This document shows positions 7,922 to 10,546 of a stretch of 10,546 nt of DNA, piece after piece. The notes under the pieces are model-generated. The model saw only the letters and a list, made by a program, of their open reading frames with translations. It made no database searches and was not told where the DNA came from. The position numbers were made by a program, and so were the translations under genes. Source of the stretch: Proteobacteria bacterium UBA6522 (GTDB taxonomy: Bacteria; Pseudomonadota; Gammaproteobacteria; Steroidobacterales; Rariloculaceae); NCBI GenBank assembly GCA_002434915.1, contig DJLG01000191.1:9513-20058 (forward strand), written 5' to 3'. Positions within the stretch are counted from its first letter, which is position 1. Every line of letters begins with the position of its first letter.

Positions 7922-8497
7922 ATGAAACCTGACGTAAAACATCCTACAACCAAAGCTTCTCAGAACATTTCTGGCTGGCCATGGATGCTTTCTGGTCTAA
8001 GTCTTGGATTAATTGTTGCGGTGCTAATCTATATAAATAATAGACATCAAGTTGACGAAACTAGCGCATATATCCTCAACCAAATGCCTCTTGAAACTCG
8101 ACTAGAACCTGCCCCAGAGACCCCAGTAGCCCCAGAGGTTGCGGTAATAGAGCGTCCCGCAGATGAATATACATTTTACGAAATGTTACCTAAAGAAAAT
8201 CCGCAATTAGAACCAGAAATAGACCCTATTAGTGTGGTGACTCAATCAAATACAGAGACTAATGATAAATATGTCCTACAAGTGGGTTCTTTTATAGCAT
8301 CCGCGGACGCCGAACGAATGAGAAGAAGCCTAATAGTACTGAATATAGAATCTAGAATTGAAATAGTCACAATTGATTCGAATGAATACCATCGTGTGAT
8401 TATCGGTCCTATTGAGGGAATTAATGAACTGAATGGTTTACGTGAACAACTAAATAACGCAAATATAGATGTTTATATGCGAACAGTTTCTGATTAG
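7922..8497 (+). CDS. SPOR-domain inner-membrane protein, FtsN-like
   Basis: This is a 191-residue bitopic membrane protein. A short polar N-terminus (1-18) is followed by one membrane helix (about 19-38, GWPWMLSGLSLGLIVAVLIY), a periplasmic linker rich in Pro and Glu (55-110), and a C-terminal SPOR domain (about 116-188, beginning KYVLQVGSF with VIIGPI at 159-164). SPOR domains bind septal peptidoglycan stripped of stem peptides, so a role in cell division or wall remodelling is likely. The linker segment YTFYEMLP (83-90) resembles the F-Y-x-x-L-P box I recall from gammaproteobacterial FtsN-like proteins located after argS. The ATG lies 9 nt after the argS stop, with AGGA about 14 nt upstream. 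It could be the FtsN orthologue or a paralogue; the SPOR fold is surer than the name. Confidence 0.85.
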   Translation: MKPDVKHPTTKASQNISGWPWMLSGLSLGLIVAVLIYINNRHQVDETSAYILNQMPLETRLEPAPETPVAPEVAVIERPADEYTFYEMLPKENPQLEPEIDPISVVTQSNTETNDKYVLQVGSFIASADAERMRRSLIVLNIESRIEIVTIDSNEYHRVIIGPIEGINELNGLREQLNNANIDVYMRTVSD

Positions 8498-8519
8498 TCG
8501 CTTAAAACCCAAATATAAT
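8498..8519. other. 22-nt convergent intergenic gap without a visible terminator
   Basis: The SPOR gene (plus) and the response regulator gene (minus) end tail-to-tail here. The gap is A/T-rich with no G/C hairpin followed by a T run on either strand. Termination is presumably Rho-dependent or occurs within the opposing gene, unless a structure I cannot see serves both. Confidence 0.5.
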
Positions 8520-9863
8520 TTATTTTTCTGAGCCTGTTTGACGAAAATCGATGCCCAAAGAACGTAATTTACGATAAAGATGAGTCCGCTCCATTCCTAC
8601 ACGCTTAGCAAGTTGACCTACTTTTCCATTACATAATATAAGCTGCTGACTTAAATAATCACGTTCAAAATGTTCCCTAGCTTCTCTTAGTGGCATTGAT
8701 AATAGGTCTTGTTTTATAAATGACTCTTCCAGTTGAGAGTCAGGGAGCAACTGAGCTTCCACCTCAGCGAGTGAAACTTCCTCTTCTGCGCCAAGTATCA
8801 AAAGACGACTAACCATGTTTTTTAGTTCTCTAATATTGCCAGGCCATGGATAGTTTCGAAGTCTATTTTGAGCTGCCACGCTAAATCTCCTGAAAGGCAA
8901 ATTTTCCGCATCTACAAGGAAATCCACGTAATAACGCAATAACTCTGGTACGTCTTCTAAATATGCCCGTAACGGCGGCACACGTACCACAATAATACTA
9001 AGATGTGATAAAAGCTCCTTATGAAATTCATTTGAGTTTTGCTCAAATCCATGTGGAACACCAGATAAAATACGAACATCTAGTAGGCGTTCGGTTGTGC
9101 TCTCAGCTGATCGGTACCGGCCCTGCTCTAAAATACGTGACAACAATTGCTGCGTGGTTTGTGACATATCCTGTAGGTCATTGACAAAAAATATGCCTTT
9201 GTCTGCTTGCTCAAGCAAACCTGGTTCCCTTCCATTCCCAAGCAATAAAGATGCGCTATTTGTAGCATCCATGCTACTACCAGTAGCATTAATAAAAGGC
9301 TCTGTAGCTCGGCCGCTAAGGCTTGCAAGATATCTGGCAAACACTTCTCTACCACTTCCCGGTTCTCCAGAAAAAACCGTATGTGCATCATGATGAGCAA
9401 CTTGGGAAACCTGCTCTCGCAATACCCTCATGGTTTCGCTTTTGCCAATAGGGGTTACCATTGGTGGTAACAAATTGCGGCGCTGATCACTAACTCGATT
9501 CTGAGCAATTGCTTTTTCTACAGTGCGCAATAGTTTAGCTAAAGACACTGGTTTTTCTATGAAATCAAGTGCGCCTAAACGAGTTGCCTCGATAGCTGCG
9601 TCAACAGTGCCATGGCCAGACATCATCACAATTGCGCCGAGTTCTCCTGCCTCAGACCACTCCTTAAGTAATGATATGCCATCAGTATCAGGCATCCAGA
9701 TATCAAGCAGCACAAGATCAAATTTTTGTTTTCTCTTAGCTGCTCTAGCAGTGGTCGCATCCTCAGCGGTTGTTACTTCATAACCCTCTTCGCTTAAAAT
9801 TTCTTCAAGCAAAAGACGAATATTAGATTCATCATCAACAACTAATATTCGCGAATTATTCAT
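8520..9863 (-). CDS. NtrC/NtrX-family response regulator with a degenerate AAA+ domain
   Basis: This 447-residue protein has the three-part NtrC layout. The receiver domain (about 4-120) is intact, with acidic D10/D11, phospho-acceptor D54, S82 and K104. The C-terminal Fis-type helix-turn-helix (about 397-440) ends in the recognition segment KRVGMERTHLYRKLRSLGI. The central AAA+ domain (about 138-375) keeps WPGNIREL (340-347) but is damaged at its functional sites: Walker A reads GEPGSGRE (166-173) with Arg172 for Lys; the segment that should hold the GAFTGA sigma-54 loop is shortened to LLLGNGREPGLLEQADKG (206-223); Walker B reads FFVND (225-229) with Asn-Asp for Asp-Glu; and sensor I reads VRILSGVP (263-270). 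I infer a phosphorylation-controlled DNA binder that does not hydrolyse ATP or open sigma-54 complexes. ATG 9863 overlaps the upstream kinase gene by 8 nt, so it is its likely partner and translationally coupled. Confidence 0.9.
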   Translation of the reverse strand: MNNSRILVVDDESNIRLLLEEILSEEGYEVTTAEDATTARAAKRKQKFDLVLLDIWMPDTDGISLLKEWSEAGELGAIVMMSGHGTVDAAIEATRLGALDFIEKPVSLAKLLRTVEKAIAQNRVSDQRRNLLPPMVTPIGKSETMRVLREQVSQVAHHDAHTVFSGEPGSGREVFARYLASLSGRATEPFINATGSSMDATNSASLLLGNGREPGLLEQADKGIFFVNDLQDMSQTTQQLLSRILEQGRYRSAESTTERLLDVRILSGVPHGFEQNSNEFHKELLSHLSIIVVRVPPLRAYLEDVPELLRYYVDFLVDAENLPFRRFSVAAQNRLRNYPWPGNIRELKNMVSRLLILGAEEEVSLAEVEAQLLPDSQLEESFIKQDLLSMPLREAREHFERDYLSQQLILCNGKVGQLAKRVGMERTHLYRKLRSLGIDFRQTGSEK

Positions 9864-10546
9864 GAGCAGTTCCTATTTTTTCTCGGCGCCGTGCCCTCAG
9901 TAGTAATTCATCGCCGGACTCAACTGTAATAGGCAAAAGCACGTTAATCTCAGCACCACCTATCTGTCGGTTTCGCGCTGTAATACGCCCTCCATGCTCC
10001 TCCACAAGTTTTTTGACAATAGCCAACCCTAAACCAGTTCCTTTGGCCTTGCTCGTAACATAAGGATCAAAGGCCTCCTCAACAATCTCCTCTAAAAACC
10101 CTGTACCAACATCCTCAACTTTAATATCCACAAGCTCCATTTCCTCATCACATATGTAGCGAGTTGATATTTTTAGGCTAGGCTCAGGCGTATTCTCCAT
10201 TGCCTCAAGAGCATTACGAATGAGGTTATGAAAGACTTGCCTCATCCGTCCGGCATCTGCTTCTAAAATGGGAATATCTTGAAGGTCAAGTTTCAGTTCT
10301 AGAGGAACGTCTTGGTCTTGATATAGATCAGCTACTTCTGCAATCACTTCGTTAAGATCAAAGCGAGTTAGTTCCATATCAGGAGTTCGAGCATACTCGC
10401 TAAAAGCGTTAACCATCTCCTTCATGCCCTCAACCTGTTGAATGATGGTATGAGTAGCCTTATCAAGCAATTCTGGATCAGCATCCACTGAACCCAAATA
10501 ACGCCGCCTTAAACGTTCAGCAGATAATTGAATTGGAGTTAATGGA
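9856..10546 (-). CDS. NtrY-like sensor histidine kinase, partial (C-terminal part)
   Basis: The open frame enters from the right edge and ends with TAA at 9858-9856; about 229 residues are visible. The fragment opens with PLTPIQLSAERLRR, which is the sequence directly after the phospho-acceptor His in NtrY-type kinases (usually HEIKN before it), so the His itself lies just outside the window. The dimerisation helices come first, then the HATPase domain: N box VFHNLIRNALEAM (about 104-116 of the fragment), DVGTGF as the G1 box (145-150, Val in place of the usual Asn) and KGTGLGLAIV as the G2 box (168-177). A TTG at 10497 would give a short product lacking the H box and is not a real start. The gene overlaps the regulator by 8 nt. 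The sensor and membrane parts are not in the window, so the stimulus cannot be judged. Confidence 0.93.
   Translation of the reverse strand, partial: PLTPIQLSAERLRRRYLGSVDADPELLDKATHTIIQQVEGMKEMVNAFSEYARTPDMELTRFDLNEVIAEVADLYQDQDVPLELKLDLQDIPILEADAGRMRQVFHNLIRNALEAMENTPEPSLKISTRYICDEEMELVDIKVEDVGTGFLEEIVEEAFDPYVTSKAKGTGLGLAIVKKLVEEHGGRITARNRQIGGAEINVLLPITVESGDELLLRARRREKIGTAHE

Noticed and set aside
9856..10497. A complete short histidine kinase starting at TTG 10497
   Set aside because: The frame stays open to the window edge and the extra residues are the classic NtrY segment just after the phospho-acceptor His, so the gene is simply cut by the window.
1..10546. Mobile element, phage, CRISPR, toxin-antitoxin or defence system
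   Set aside because: No transposase, integrase, repeat array, tRNA or paired small toxin-like genes were seen; every sizeable stretch is explained by conserved chromosomal genes in compact operons.

Overview
The window looks like an ordinary chromosomal segment of a gammaproteobacterium with moderately low GC (A/T-rich by eye). Three things point that way. The proton-translocating transhydrogenase is the two-subunit E. coli-type PntA/PntB, with very close motif matches. The order priA - argS - SPOR-domain (FtsN-like) gene is a familiar gammaproteobacterial housekeeping arrangement. The right edge carries an NtrY/NtrX-like two-component pair. I cannot name genus or habitat from the sequence alone.

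Layout, left to right. Positions 1-3743 are a leftward (minus-strand) operon: pntA, then pntB 9 nt later, then 17 nt later a predicted lipoprotein made of two tandem carboxymuconolactone-decarboxylase (CMD) domains, which runs off the left edge. Positions 3744-3940 are a divergent intergenic region with a plausible promoter for pntA. Positions 3941-8497 are a rightward cluster: priA (primosomal helicase), argS (arginyl-tRNA synthetase, TTG start) and an FtsN-like SPOR-domain membrane protein. Only 22 nt then separate it from a convergent minus-strand pair, a Fis-type NtrX-like response regulator (8520-9863) overlapping by 8 nt the end of an NtrY-like histidine kinase that runs off the right edge.

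The pnt operon makes NADPH at the cost of the proton gradient. The attached CMD lipoprotein suggests a linked redox or peroxide-related envelope function, but this is inference. priA-argS-SPOR are unrelated housekeeping jobs (replication restart, translation, cell division). The kinase/regulator pair is a signalling module whose input is not visible here.

No phage, IS, CRISPR, tRNA, rRNA or defence system was found. The most notable signal is that the response regulator has a degenerate AAA+ domain: Walker A Lys is Arg, the GAFTGA loop is missing, and Walker B Asp-Glu is Asn-Asp. It is therefore unlikely to act as a normal sigma-54 activator. The second is the duplicated CMD lipoprotein in the pntAB operon.
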